A stretch of DNA of 64,000 nucleotides. Source: Ancistrus triradiatus. Lineage: Eukaryota > Chordata > Actinopteri > Siluriformes > Loricariidae. A program made the position numbers and the translations under genes. Positions 33,331-44,675 of this stretch are shown in pieces (positions within the stretch are counted from its first letter, which is position 1; each line of letters starts with the position of its first letter). The stretch spans positions 1,111,773 through 1,175,772 of the forward strand of contig JAJAGP010000043.1 in NCBI GenBank assembly GCA_025084515.1. Direction: 5' to 3'. The notes under the pieces were generated by a model. It was not told the origin of the DNA and ran no database searches. It saw nothing but the letters and a program-made list of their open reading frames with translations.

Positions 33331-35464
33331 CAACAATATCAGATAGAAAGAAGAAAATGCAGATCAGATGTGGCACTGCTAATGAATCCTATGATTCATC
33401 ATTTATTATTGTTCCCTCCCCATGCAACTCAACAGCTATAACCAAAATAAATACCACATTCACACCAAAAGACTAATAGCCGTAACTAACATATTGTTAT
33501 CTACTCAAAGGAATCCAAAAGTCCTGACCGCATAATAAATCACATTCTCAAACATGATAATGTGAGATTTAAAAAATGCTTCCCTCGCAATTTGTTTTCA
33601 TTAATTCCAATTTAATAGACGTAGCCAAGAGAATGTATACTTTTAATTAATGAATACGACTGCAACATGGTGAATAAGTTATAAAACAATAAAACACCAG
33701 CATTCCATTCGTAGGCCTGTGTAAACCCTTAGAGGCAATTAAGGAAAGTGAGTGGAGAACATTTCTCGCTGCGGTCCTGTCCAATTTGGCTCCAACCGAC
33801 AGAAGTCTAATAAAGCATAATTATGAAAATGCGCTCTTTCCTCTGCTTTCATCACTTGTAAAAGTGTTCCATTCTATGTACATTTCTACATGAACAGGCA
33901 CAACTTTCCAGACTCGCCAATAGTAGAGGAAATTGGCACTGGATTGGATTACATGTGCACTGTATATCATCCTGAGGTATGAGTTCCCGGGAGCACAAAT
34001 GGCATTCCAAAAATAGAGCCATGATAAACCAAATAGATAGAATAGATGTCCAGTCCACAGCAATAACATCAGTCAAAGTGTGATTTTACATTTAAAAAGC
34101 GCCGTCGGAGGAGAAATACGTCAATATCCACATCAGGATTTATCAATAATTTTGAAGCGCTCTACTTTTAGAGTGTCATTGAACTTTATAAGGCCTGTGC
34201 TATGCCACGGAAAGTAATTAAAATCATTTCACATGTCTACGTGGAATTAAAAACCATGAAGGGCCTGTTCAAGATGCTAATGGACAAGATTTTAATGCCC
34301 TGGTTTACTGCCCATTATAAGATGAGTATTTCCATTATAAAATGCAAATTAACAGTTATCAACTGAGTTTATTGGGCATAATAGCTGAATCTCAGTCTGT
34401 GAGATGATGTTACATAATGGCACACAAACTGGCTTGTCAGTTTTTAGGTGCACTTAGCATACATGTACTCGTTAGTAGTATGTTTAGTCATTTCTTTAGC
34501 TTTGGGAGGTATGTTTGCCATATACTTTAAATTCGTAGGACAATTCATTTATCCATATCCATATCCCTCTACACTGTCGATTCATGTAAAGGGACCACCA
34601 TAGCACAAGCAGCTATTATTGAGATGGTAGACCTTTCTCGGCGAAGCACTAATGCTGACAAATGTACAATATATGATATTTAAACTTCTCAACAAGCTGT
34701 GATACTCTAATTCAAATCTGATGGCTTTATAGGACTAAATCAGAATTAACACACATTATGCATAGTCTAAGGTACCTTCAAGCACCACACACGTTATCAG
34801 TCCACTAACATGTCCGTGTCAGAGCTGTGTCTACCACCCTACAATATCTGCTCTTAGTCCAATTGTTATCCAAGTCTATTTATGGAGTGTAAGGGGGGTG
34901 CAAGGGCAACACTAGGGGTGGCAGGCTCACAAGCTACTGTGCTGGTTCTTTTGTAGAAAAAGTATAATCACACAGATCAAGCCAGCACTGCAACAATGCC
35001 TCTGACCTACAAGGGCAGCAGAGAGATATAGCGTAAGGTGGCTTGTTATGACTGAAGAAACTACTTTTTGAGTGCTTTGGGTCTAATTAGCCTTTAAGAG
35101 CATATAAAGCTAAACATAGCCATTGTTCAGTGACCATAGCTTTAATTGTACCACTGAAGCTATTGACAGTATTCAGTAAACTTATATTTCTGTGTGTGTG
35201 TGTGTTCTGAATAAAAGAAAGAGAGAAGAAAAAAAGTTACAAACAATACTTTTGAAATAATGTAATGAGAAATGAGAACTTTTGAAAGAAGGGATAAAAG
35301 AGGGCAGTGTCTTTTTGAAGAAAGAAAAGGTTAAAAGGATAAGTTTGAAATAGTGTAATGAGAAATGAGAACTGGAGAGATTAGCAGAGATAAAAGTTAA
35401 GAAGAAATAAAAGTTTATTAAAAGCGAAAAGAGTTATGAAGGCTGAATAGAATTGATTGCAAGA
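33331..35464. other. Spacer; candidate conserved noncoding block
   Basis: No coding frame or transposon end was recognised. The part 33450-34420 is single-copy in this window, AT-rich, and holds several TAAT-type motifs, an octamer-like atgcaaat (about 34352) and CTTTATAAGG. This is the kind of composition seen in developmental enhancers, but it is only a resemblance. A/G-rich sequence at 35215-35440 has no recognised family. Confidence 0.35.
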
Positions 35465-35521
35465 ATGTATAAATTGTAAGTCACTCTAGATAAGGGTGTC
35501 TGCTAAATTATGTAAATGTAA
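35465..35521 (+). repeat. SINE tail fragment
   Basis: aattgtaagtcactctagat and aagggtgtctgctaaattat match the 3' end of the tRNA-derived SINE; the head is absent. Confidence 0.6.
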
Positions 35522-35569
35522 CTCTTTAAATCGTCTATCTTTTAGACTGATACTGTCTTCAGTATTAGA

Positions 35570-36310
35570 AATAAAGCTCAGCAACATCTCTACTTCCTGA
35601 GGAGACCTAATAAAGAAAAACCTAGCTCCTCAGGTTCTCAAAAACTATTACCGCTGCACCATAGAAAGCGTACTGACCAACTGTGTGACAGTGTGGTACA
35701 GCAGCTCCACTGCAGCTGACAGAAAGGCCCTACTGAGGGTGGTGAAGGCAGCTCAGCGCATCATCGGCGCAAAGCTCCCTAAGATCGGAGACATTCACCA
35801 CCAATGCTGCATAAAGCACACAGCATCATCAGGGACTTCCCTCACCCCGGCCGCTCACAGTATCATCTCACGCCATCAGGGAGGAGATACGGGAGTATCT
35901 GTACCTGAACCAGTCGGCTCAGGAACAGCTTCTTATGCTACTGAACACCACAAAACACTGACAGTAGAACACACACTGGACTTATTATCCTAAAACTATA
36001 CATGCTCTTCATCACACTCGCCACACCAATGTCAATAACAAAATCTACAAAAATATCCATGCATATAATGTATATGCAAACATATGTATATAAATCCACA
36101 TCTTTGTATATCTTGTATATATTAGCTATATAGATAAACTATATTCTCATATATTCTTTTTCTTCATATTTATTAATCTTGCACTACTCTGCTTTTTGCA
36201 CATTGCTTCTATTTGCACTTCTGGCAGATGCTAACTGCATTTTCTTGCACTGTACGTGTACTGAGCAATGACAATAAAGTTGAATCTATATGTCTATCTA
36301 TCTATCTTTG
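35570..36310 (+). mobile_element. LINE 3' end with microsatellite tail
   Basis: The plus strand encodes the C-terminus of a non-LTR retrotransposon ORF2. The frames read FLRR (about 35598), then VTVWYSSSTAADRKALLRVV (about 35685-35750), AAQRIIGAKLPKIGDIHHQ and, after a shift near 35805, HSIIRDFPHPG...PSGRRYGS. This is the distal conserved block of CR1/L2/Rex-type LINEs. The 3' region contains gcaatgacaataaagttgaa near 36265 and ends in a (TCTA)n run at 36290-36307. The 5' part of the element is missing. The exact clade is uncertain. Confidence 0.75.
36290..36308. repeat. (TCTA)n microsatellite at the LINE end
   Basis: About four units of tcta directly after the 3' end of the LINE; LINE families of this group often end in a short tandem repeat. 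Confidence 0.7.
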
Positions 36311-38000
36311 CAATGGCTTTAAAATCTCTGAAGGAATGCTAAGTTTACCTGATAAACAGCCAAAGCAAATCAATCCACAGACTTAATGGAACCACCTGAA
36401 CAAACCTCTATAAGATACTACATCAGGATTTTTCCAACAGTTCAAAACGTCGAGGTTGAATTACCGTTTGGCAGGTATTGCTCTTTGCCGCAGAATGCAG
36501 GAGCCAACATGCATTTGTTCATGTGCTTAATAGAATCTGTTTTGTACACATTATATATGAAATATCTGTGAGCTTGAGTGTGGGAGTCCAATTGACATGC
36601 ACGTGTGCTCCAGAGTGGATTTGAAATGCCTTTCTCAACAGCAGAATGATAGCAAAGGTGAGCTGGTGTGTATTGAAATTCAGCACCACTTCACCTAGCC
36701 CAGGAGAGGCCATCACAAGATTAATGAGCTATTTGGGTAGAGTTCAGCCGCTTCTCACGCACAAGGTCCACATTAGTGAAATAATTAATTTTACAACACT
36801 GGGGTGTTGTCACCCTGCCGAAGCACGGCGTGCGGCTATGATAAGCATTCACTAATTAATCGGCAAGAAGCAGGAATGACAAAGAGGCACGGGCCACCTT
36901 TTGACATTCAAATTCTTTAGACCAAAACAAGCTTCTGAGCAGGGACATTTCTGAGCATTAAGCGATGCAAAGATACTTGGACACTTCTGGAAACTGATGG
37001 CATTTGGACACCACAATTCCCAAGCATTCTCTGGTTATGTCCAGAAAGGTGGCTTTCCCAAACTGACGATCCACTACAGACGTGTATCACACCTTCTGAG
37101 CCAATTACGACATTAACAGTGCGATTCCTAACTTCAGAAGTTAGCGAGTATTAGAGATGAGTGGGCGGCATGCATAAAACATGAAGCAGAAGCAGGCTCT
37201 GACTGCAGCTCACAGGTAAAAAACACTGTCGTCGAGGATGCGGGAATTTTCATTTTTCTGAACCTCATGCCGGTTTAAGGCAGATGCATTATTAATGTTG
37301 CCAGCTCAGGAGCAATTTCAAACACTGCATATTTGAAAAGATGGATGAAATAAAATGAACTTGTTTAAATCGTGGGCTTTTTCCAGCATGTGCTTTAGGG
37401 AAGATGCTGTACTTTCTCTCTGGAGGGTGGGGAGATGTGTGTGTAAAAGGTACAGAGAGAGGAATGAAATGCCACAGTATATGTGACACTGAGGCATCGA
37501 GGACAGCTCTTCAGATTGTTGTTATTCATTTTTGCAAGGTTGTAAAGTCATACAAAAACAGACCTATGGCCTTAGGAATATAACTTATTTTATAAGCACA
37601 CAAGAGCAGTTATGCACTAGTGGTTGTCTAGCACTATCAAAAAAAAAAGGCCACTGTTATTTATGTGCTTAGAGCAGCAGGGGAAAATGGAGAAGTCAGA
37701 GTGATTCAGAGGCAGACTGCATGTTCAAACTTGCAGTATTTATCGATGCACTATATTCTTATTTGCGCTGTACCATATCAGGTGCATTATGCTGTATACA
37801 CAAATGAGCCAAATCATTATGGCCACTCAGAATCACATCAGAAACTCACATTGAATAATGTTGATTAAGAAGACAAAGCGGCGGAAGGAAGTACTGGATC
37901 GGGTCATTCATGCGTACGTCAAATTGCCGTGTGCCATCTACCAAAATACTGTTGCAAAAAAGATGGACATAATGTTTTTCATAATGCTTCAATACACAGC
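36311..38000. other. Spacer; candidate conserved noncoding block
   Basis: No gene recognised. From about 36380 to 37000 the sequence is single-copy in the window, with mixed composition and repeated taatta-type motifs (for example ataattaattttacaacact at about 36781). No functional evidence. Confidence 0.35.
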
Positions 38001-38345
38001 ACCGTTCAAAACTCTTAGACCACCACGCCACTATCAGCACATGTACTTATTTTTATTAGGATGTAGCCAGAAAATCTTGTAATAAACAATTTTTAAATAA
38101 AAAAAATAAAAAAGGCTACTAAAGGCTACCGTAGAAGCTGTATAGGCAATAGCAGCATGTGGCAGTTTCATCAGGATGCCAAGTTGACTTTTCTACAGTC
38201 TTTTTGGAAGGGGGACAAAAGCTAAGATATGCTAAAGCTCACAAAAGACTGGAATGAAAATCAGTATTATGGAGTGATCATTATACCATTGCTAAAACAA
38301 CAAATCCAATGCTAACATATATAATCTAATCTAATACTGCATATA
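38001..38345 (+). mobile_element. Type K element, partial
   Basis: The right half is readable: a worn internal block near 38130-38170, then agtgatcattataccattgc (38274) and taatctaatctaatactg toward the end. The left terminus may be the worn caccgttcaaaactcttaga at about 38001-38022. No coding potential. Confidence 0.5.
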
Positions 38346-38600
38346 CTGTCCCCTTTAAATAATGGCTTTCCATTGTTTATTTGTTTATCTCTTCCTATTT
38401 TTGCCCTAAGTATGACTTTCATGGGGCAAACCGTAGATAAAAACAATTGTCAGAGGGTGCTACTGGATTTAATACTGTCATTGCCTGAATATCTCCCAAG
38501 GAACTTTGTGTGTGCCTGCATGTGCAACTGATGCTAACTGTCCAAGTAGAGTGGTACCTCAGCACTCAAACTGCTTCCTGCTCAAACATTTAGGTCCTCG
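38346..38600. other. Spacer
   Basis: No coding or repeat signal recognised. Confidence 0.4.
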
Positions 38601-38601
38601 A

Positions 38602-39560
38602 GAGAATTTTGGATTGGTGCTTGACAACTTACTCAGCACAAATTAGAAACTGGATGAAACACAACTCACTACTGCTGAACAGTCACAAGACTGAACTCAT
38701 TCTTATTGGTTCAAAATCCACCCCCAACAAAACTGGCTCCCTTACTCTCTCCATTGACTCTCCATGTTGCGTTGTCTCCTCCCCCTGTGGTCCGAACTCT
38801 GGGTGTCATGCTTAATTCCCACCTGAAACTAGATTGGCATGTCCAAGTTAAAACCTCCTACTGTACTTTCACCTCCACAACATAGCCAAAATCTGACCAT
38901 CTCTCTCCCAGTCAGCTGCTGAAGCTCTCGTTCACACTTTCATTCCTAGCCTTTTAGACTATTGCAACTCATTTCTTGCAGGCATCAGCTCTTCTGTACT
39001 TCATAAACTTCAAATGCTTCAGAACTCTGCAGCTCGTCTTCTCACCCACACCCGATCACATCAACATATTACCCCAGTCCTCCAAACCCTCCACTGGCTC
39101 CCAGTGAAATCCTGCATTCAGTTTAAAATCCTTCTACTCACTTACAAAGCTCTCAATAATCTTGCTCCTTCTTATCTACCCGACCTTCTTCAACCTTATA
39201 AACCTATCCGCACTCAAAGATCTTCCACAACTAGGACACTCACCACTCCTGCTTCTAACCTGTGTAGCTTTGGTGATTGAGCTTTTTCCATACTTGCTCC
39301 ACCTCTCTGAAACACCCAATCATCTCACATTCAACAGTCAGAATCTCTGTCTACATTCAAAAATAACCTTAAAAATCTTTAAGGTTTTCCTCCCACTGTC
39401 CTGATTCTTATGGCATATCCTGATAATTTGTTCTGTTATTTGTTTTGTCATGTGTACTGGCTGTCTAGTCTTAGTTCTTGCATGTTCTATTTATCTAATT
39501 GTACCTGTAAGCATCCTTGGGTCTTTGAAAAAGTGCAATATAAATGTCATTTACATTATT
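38602..39560 (+). mobile_element. L2-type LINE 3' end (decayed reverse transcriptase C-terminus)
   Basis: Plus-strand pieces of L2-like ORF2 are readable across frames: WLTTYSAQIRNWMKHNSL and SHKTELILIGSK (38605-38730), then LLDYCNSFLAG-like, LQMLQNSAARLLTHTRSHQH and LQTLHWLPVKSCIQFKILLL (39009-39160). DLLQPYKPIRTQRSS and WN..P-like blocks follow. The 3' end at 39517-39560 (tgggtctttgaaaaagtgca, ataaatgtcatt) has the look of an L2 terminus. The upstream polymerase and endonuclease are missing, and frames shift several times. Confidence 0.8.
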
Positions 39561-40009
39561 TTTATCAGTCTCCCGGCTAAAATCTGCATGAGATGCTATG
39601 CTTACCTGTGATGCTTCTGGGTGAAAATCACATCCTGTTCAAACAGTAAAGACCTGTCCAGGTGCTCTGTTTAAGAGCTTATGGTTTTTACGTATATATA
39701 AAATGCATACAATATATACATACAAAAAAAAGACTCCAAAAGGAGAATTGCCTTGGTTTAAATTTATAACACTGTAAGGATTGAATTGTATTTTTCAGCA
39801 AAACATATTTGAAATAAACCCTTCTTATTACATATGCTGTCTTATAAAATACTATGACTAATTAAAGGTAGTTCTATATTAGTGCATGCTGGAACCTATT
39901 AAATACATTTACATTATTTCTTATGGGAAAGAAATGCACTTGAACTGATCAGGTATCACTGTAGTTAAGTTCATAGATAAGTCTGCAGGCTTTAAATACT
40001 GCACGAGGG
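39561..40009. other. Spacer
   Basis: No coding or repeat signal recognised. Confidence 0.4.
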
Positions 40010-40330
40010 CAACATGAACACAGTTGAGACACGGGGCTCATGCCAACAATAAAGTACACATAGAGCACAGCTAACAGCAATAATCACAAGCAACGCACAT
40101 GTCTATAATTATAAATAATGCCTACACACACACCATGATGGCTAACAGACATGCAAACACAGAGAGAATATATGAAACCAGACAGGGACAGACCGAAAGA
40201 GTAGCAGTGATGAGACCTGACAAGGAGGAGAGCAACAGGAAGGGTATAAATAGGGGAAGAACAGCTGGCTGTAATTGAGCAGCCAGCTGTGGAAGGTGAA
40301 AAGGGTCAGAAGGGAACGATTCCAGCAAAG
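40010..40330 (-). promoter_or_regulatory. LTR-like or LINE-5'-like block with TATA box and inverted repeat
   Basis: A TATA box (tataaata at 40245-40252) lies about 10 bases from a 9-base inverted repeat (cagctggct 40262-40270, agccagctg 40281-40289). The layout is the same as at 3227-3270, and both share pieces such as gacaaggagg/gacaaggaag and accagacag. It has no coding capacity. It may be a solo LTR or a copy of the 5' leader of the esterase LINE. Confidence 0.3.
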
Positions 40331-40671
40331 TATCTGCACTTCACTTAAAATTTAACAGCTGTACTTTCAGACCTCATTTTGAACTCTATATTTTAAGCAC
40401 TGCACTCAGTGAGAATTTACATGGCTCTTGAGCATAGAGTGTATCCTTCTTATGCAGTCTTATGTAGCCCTATGACCAGGTTGGCATTGAGATGTGATTG
40501 GCTTGTCTGAGAGACTGGTGAAGGTCAGGGGATCATCCCCTGATGCTGCAGCAATAACTCATACCCAGCCCTGGGATGGACTGGCATCCCCTCCAAGATA
40601 GGCACCAGATAAGCTCATGATAGGCACACCATGACCAAAAAAGTTGGACTTTCTATATACAGTATATACTA

Positions 40672-40815
40672 ATTGACAAAAAATAGCATACCCAGATAGA
40701 AATGTCGGATTGCGTAAAAACTCGGCATACAGTTGCCACAAGAGGATGTAAAAATTCTTCCATCGCTGTTCTATAAAAAGGCTCTCAGAAACTACTTTTA
40801 GGTAATGTATAAAGT
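40672..40815 (+). mobile_element. Terminal fragment of the 28.5 kb Tc1 family
   Basis: The segment holds cccagatagaaatgtcggat (the inverse of the terminus at about 29667-29686). It then reads aaaaaggctctcagaaacta, matching aaaaaggctcttgaagacta at about 28630-28650. This supports a shared element with a terminal repeat, here reduced to its left end. Confidence 0.65.
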
Positions 40816-40839
40816 AAAGTAAACACAATACATAAATCT

Positions 40840-41033
40840 AGGCATTTAGCAGACACCTTTATCCAGAGTGACTTACAAGCAATTTAATCTTATCATTTAC
40901 AATTGTTACAATCCAAGCAATTGTGGGTTAAGGGTCTTGCTCAAGGAGCTGACAGTAGCAGCTTGGCGGTGGTGGGATTTGAACCCTGGACCTTCTGGGC
41001 CACAGTACAACCTTTACCACTAAGCCACCACAG
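40840..41033 (-). repeat. tRNA-derived SINE
   Basis: Well-preserved minus-strand copy: tail gcatttagcagacaccttta (40843), middle ttaagggtcttgctcaagga, and inverse B box ggatttgaacc at 40975-40985, with the head toward 41033. A type K element begins at 41039, as at 4670/4674. Confidence 0.8.
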
Positions 41034-41196
41034 ACCTGCAGTACTGTGCAAAAGTCTTAGGCCATCGTTAGATTTGTCATTTTAGCAATGTAATATATGA
41101 TTATATATAATTATTTCTCCAGGCTTTTCGCAGGATATATAAAAATACATTAAAAAGCATTTAATTCGATTCCAACACACATTCAAATTTTAGATA

Positions 41197-42702
41197 CAGT
41201 GCTGCTTGAAAGTTTGTGAACCCCTTTAGAATTTTCTATATTTCTGCATAAAAATGACCTAAAACATCGTCAGATTTTCAAACAAATCATAAAAGTAGAT
41301 AAAGAGAACCCGATTAAAAAAAAGTTTATTGAGGAAAACAACCCAATATTACGCATTAGTGAGTGACAAAAGTATGTGAACCCTCTAGGATTAGCAGTTA
41401 ATTTGAAGGTGAAATTAGAGTCAGGTGTTTCCAATCAATTGAATAACAATCCGGTGTGAGTGGGCACCCTGTTTTATTTAAAGAACAGGGATCTATCAAA
41501 GTCTGCTCTTCACAACACATGTTCGTGGAAGTGTATCATCGCATGAACAAAGGAGATTTCTGAGGAGCTCAGAAAAAGAGTTGTTGATGCTCGTCAAGCT
41601 GGAAAAATGTTAGAAAACCATCTCTAAAGAGTTTGGACTCCACCAATCCATAGTCAATCAGATTGTGTACAAATAGAGGAAATTCAAGACCATTGTTACC
41701 CTCCCCAGGAGTGGTCGACCAACAAAGATCACTTCAAGAGTGACTCCAAGAGCAAGAGTTCATGAGTCCACCATCAGAACAACACTGAACAACAATGGTG
41801 TGCATGGCAGGGTTGCAAGGAGAAAGCCATTGCTCTCCAAAAATAACATTGCTGATTGTCTGCAGTTTGCTAAAGATCACGTGGACAACCCAGAAGTCTA
41901 TTGGAAGAATGTTTTGTGGACGGATGAGACCAAAATAGAACGTTTTGGTTTTAAAGAAAAGTTTGGAGAAAGGAAAACACTGCATTCCAGCATAAGAACC
42001 TTATCCCATCTGTGAAACATGGTTGTGGTAGTATCATGGTTTGGGCCTGTATTGCTGCATTTAGATCAGGAAGGCCTGCCATCATTGATGGAACAATGAA
42101 TTCTGAATTATCTCAGAGAATTATAAAAGAAAATGTCAGGACATCTGTCCATGAACAGAATCTCAAGAGAAGGTGGGTCATGCAGCAAGACAACGACCCT
42201 AAGCACACAAGTCATTCTACCAAATAATGGTTAAAGAAGAATAAAGTTCATGTTTTGGAATGGCCAAGTCAAAGTCCTGACCTTAATCCAATAAAAATGT
42301 TGTGGAAGGACCTGAAGTGAGCAGCTAATGTGAGGAAACCCACCAACATCCCAGAGTTGAAGCTGTTCTGTACGGAGGAATGGGCTAAAATTCCTCCAAG
42401 CCGGTGTGCAGGACTGATCAACAGTTACAGGAAACGTTTAGCTGCAGTTATTGCTGCACAGGGGGGTCAAACCAGATACTGAAAGCAACGGTTCACATAC
42501 TTTTGCCACTCACTAATATGTAATATTGGATCATTTTCCTCAATAAAGAAATGACCAAATATAATATTTTTGTCTCATTTGTTTAAATGGGGTCTCTTGG
42601 TCTATTTTTAGGACTTGTGTGAAAATCTGATGATGTTTTAGGACATATTTATACAGAAATATAGAAAGTTCTAAAGGGGTCACAAACTTTCAAGCAACAC
42701 TG
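41197..42702 (+). mobile_element. Tc1-like transposon, type A, near full length, defective
   Basis: Both terminal repeats are present, the ends are at 41197 (cagtgctgcttgaaagtttg) and 42702 and TA flanks each side. Inner terminal repeats extend about 210 bases each. It is nested in the type K element. The transposase is broken in its N-terminal part, by a short duplication around 41728-41753 and by a deletion. Confidence 0.88.
41542..42483 (+). pseudogene. Tc1 transposase of the 41 kb type A copy, catalytic Glu replaced by Lys
   Basis: The N-terminal start (normally MARTKEIS) is worn near 41542 (catgaacaaaggagatttct). The helix-turn-helix (HQS.V.QIVYK) carries changes and a stop. Part of the DNA-binding linker is lost after a local duplication, rejoining at VHESTIRTTLNNNG (about 41758). 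The catalytic part has WTDETK (first Asp, about 41918-41935), MVWACIAA and QQDNDPKHTS (second Asp, about 42184-42210). The Glu motif reads NPIKM (Lys codon 42294-42296) instead of NPIEM, so even a repaired frame would lack the catalytic Glu. It ends near 42483 (GGQTRY). Confidence 0.85.
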
Positions 42703-43149
42703 TAGATTATATATAATTAATAACTTATCTTTGCTGTTGAAAAATATGTACATCAGTGTGATAAACATGTGCAATCAGTTTGCCCAAACAGTGGTTTCAC
42801 AGTGGCAGGCTGAGACTGTTGGAGTAAAACGTGAGAGTGGATATACAAAAATTGTGACAGAATAAACAATGGGTAAAGGACAAAATGGCTTCTACAGGCA
42901 AAAGTCAATACTTAGTGTGACCTCCACCAAAACGCATGATTTCTTGGATGCTACCCTTCCAAAAAGACAATTTCTGATCAAGCTTCTTTGGGCTGTTGAA
43001 CTGTCAACCTGGCATCCTGATGAAGCTGCCAGATGCGGCTACTGCTTAAGTGTAAGGAGATGTCACATTAATACTTGCCACTTTAGCCTATAGAAGCAGT
43101 TTTTTCTAATGGTAAGACCTACTTTTAATTACATGTTAATTAAATGTCT

Positions 43150-43785
43150 GTCACATTTCATTGCTGTAAATTACATGTCAGTGGAGCCAGTTTGAAATAA
43201 CTTGTGTTGGCAAGATGCGTCATCATGCTGGAGGTAAGAATTATTAGATGGTAAATTACAGCCATAAAGAGAAGCAAATGGTCAGCAGGTATACTCAGAT
43301 GTGCCAAGAAAGCATTCCCCATGCCATAACACCACCAGCAAGAGACTGGACTGTGAGTGCACTGCATTGACAAGACATTCCACCTGATGTTATAATTTGC
43401 TGTGGTTTTCCATTGTGTGTTGAGATTTGCTTTTGCCACTGTTGGAAACAGTGAAGTTATTGTAGCCTTCCTGTATGGCTGTACAAGACTAGCCATTGTT
43501 CTCTGGCGTCTGTCAACAAAGTGCTTCCAAACATAAAACTGACACTCTGGAAGTTAATTCTGTCTAAACTTTAGAGACTGTTGTGGATTAAACCCCCAGG
43601 AGATCAGCGGTTTCTGTTATACTCAAAATAACTGGCACCAACAACCTTTCACAGTGAAAGATATATAGTAAACATGTTTTTGTGCATCGCGTTGCTGCTA
43701 TCTGACTGCCTGACTGGATAATTGCATGACTGAGCGATGGTGCACAGAGTTTTACCAGTGCACATTTTTGACCATCTATTATGCT
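43150..43785 (-). mobile_element. Tc1-like transposon remnant, further family
   Basis: A minus-strand start at 43496 reads MASLVQPYRKATITSLF, like the N-terminus of a Tc1 helix-turn-helix. It jumps (near 43370-43390) to a catalytic-domain piece in another frame, recognisable by the order HLSIPADH..., as in a shortened copy. The 5' region (43590-43785) with ccaggagatcagcggtttct and ggcaccaacaacc matches 48303-48540. Terminal repeats were not resolved. Confidence 0.6.
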
Positions 43786-43912
43786 TCGTAACTTATTATT
43801 ACTTCATTTTTATGCTGTTTTATTGTAATGTTTACCCTCATAACATGAGTTTCGGAAATGTACAGTTGTGTGTCAGAACAGTAATCCATCATGGTCTGAA
43901 ATGACATAATTT

Positions 43913-43953
<41 letters not shown>

Positions 43954-44675
43954 AAAGAAATCTGGAAATTGAAACTGAGATTACAAACCTGTTATGCATG
44001 CTGGTGAAGCAGCAGAGGCTGCTGAATTTTTTCAAGGCGTTACCAGTGCAAGCCACATCTAGATTTACTATGAAGATCCTCAGGTCAAACAGGGACAAGC
44101 AGCACAGCAACAGACACACACCCACACATGTTCACGCACAGCCCCACAGCCAACCATGCACACACACGCATGCATACACAGTAGTTCCAACACCTCGAGG
44201 CCCTGCCTAGGCGACAGATGGATATTGTCTGTGGGCAGATTAATGTGTTGCTTGAGCCCACTCTTTCTGTAGGAAGGAAAGAAGTGGTGAGTAGTGAGTT
44301 CATTCATCTGGCCCGCTATCTACTCGGCACAGGTGCTCCACATATTCAGCACCTATCATCATGATATACTTACATACAACCTTAAGCCGTGGAGATTGCA
44401 TTGCTCCTGTTTGGCGTGATTTGTAAATTATGGGCATGATATTGTAAGAATTGTGCAGTCACGCTCATTGTGACGTTAAAGAAATAGAAAGAAGTCTTAC
44501 ATTATGGGCCATCATAATATCTTCTGTGCATTTCTAACAATGGACTAATCCTTCAATCAAAATAAAGCTGTTTTATTAGTCATACTGATAACTATGTCAA
44601 CAGCCTTTTCGGCTCAATGTTCAGCTCATCACAATGTACCCATATTTAACATATAGTCTTCTGAAAAAGCTTGGG
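43786..44675. other. Spacer with (GA)n microsatellite
   Basis: A (GA)n run of about 17 units lies at 43916-43950. A CA-rich stretch follows at 44110-44180. No gene recognised. Confidence 0.5.
43916..43950. repeat. (GA)n microsatellite
   Basis: About 17 uninterrupted ga units. Confidence 0.9.

Larger units (their letters stand above)
41039..43110 (+). mobile_element. Type K element interrupted by a type A Tc1 copy
   Basis: The left terminus cagtactgtgcaaaagtctt begins near 41039. After about 155 bases a type A Tc1 copy (41197-42702) intervenes. Type K-like interior resumes at 42705 with cttctacaggcaaaagtcaa, cttggatgctacccttccaa and ctgatcaagcttctttgggc, matching the copies at 4674 and 6433. 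A clear right terminus was not found before about 43110. Confidence 0.65.

Noticed and set aside
43158..43496. 112-codon minus-strand frame as a separate gene
   Set aside because: Its start matches the N-terminus of a Tc1 family and its second half is a frameshifted catalytic region; kept as a transposon remnant.
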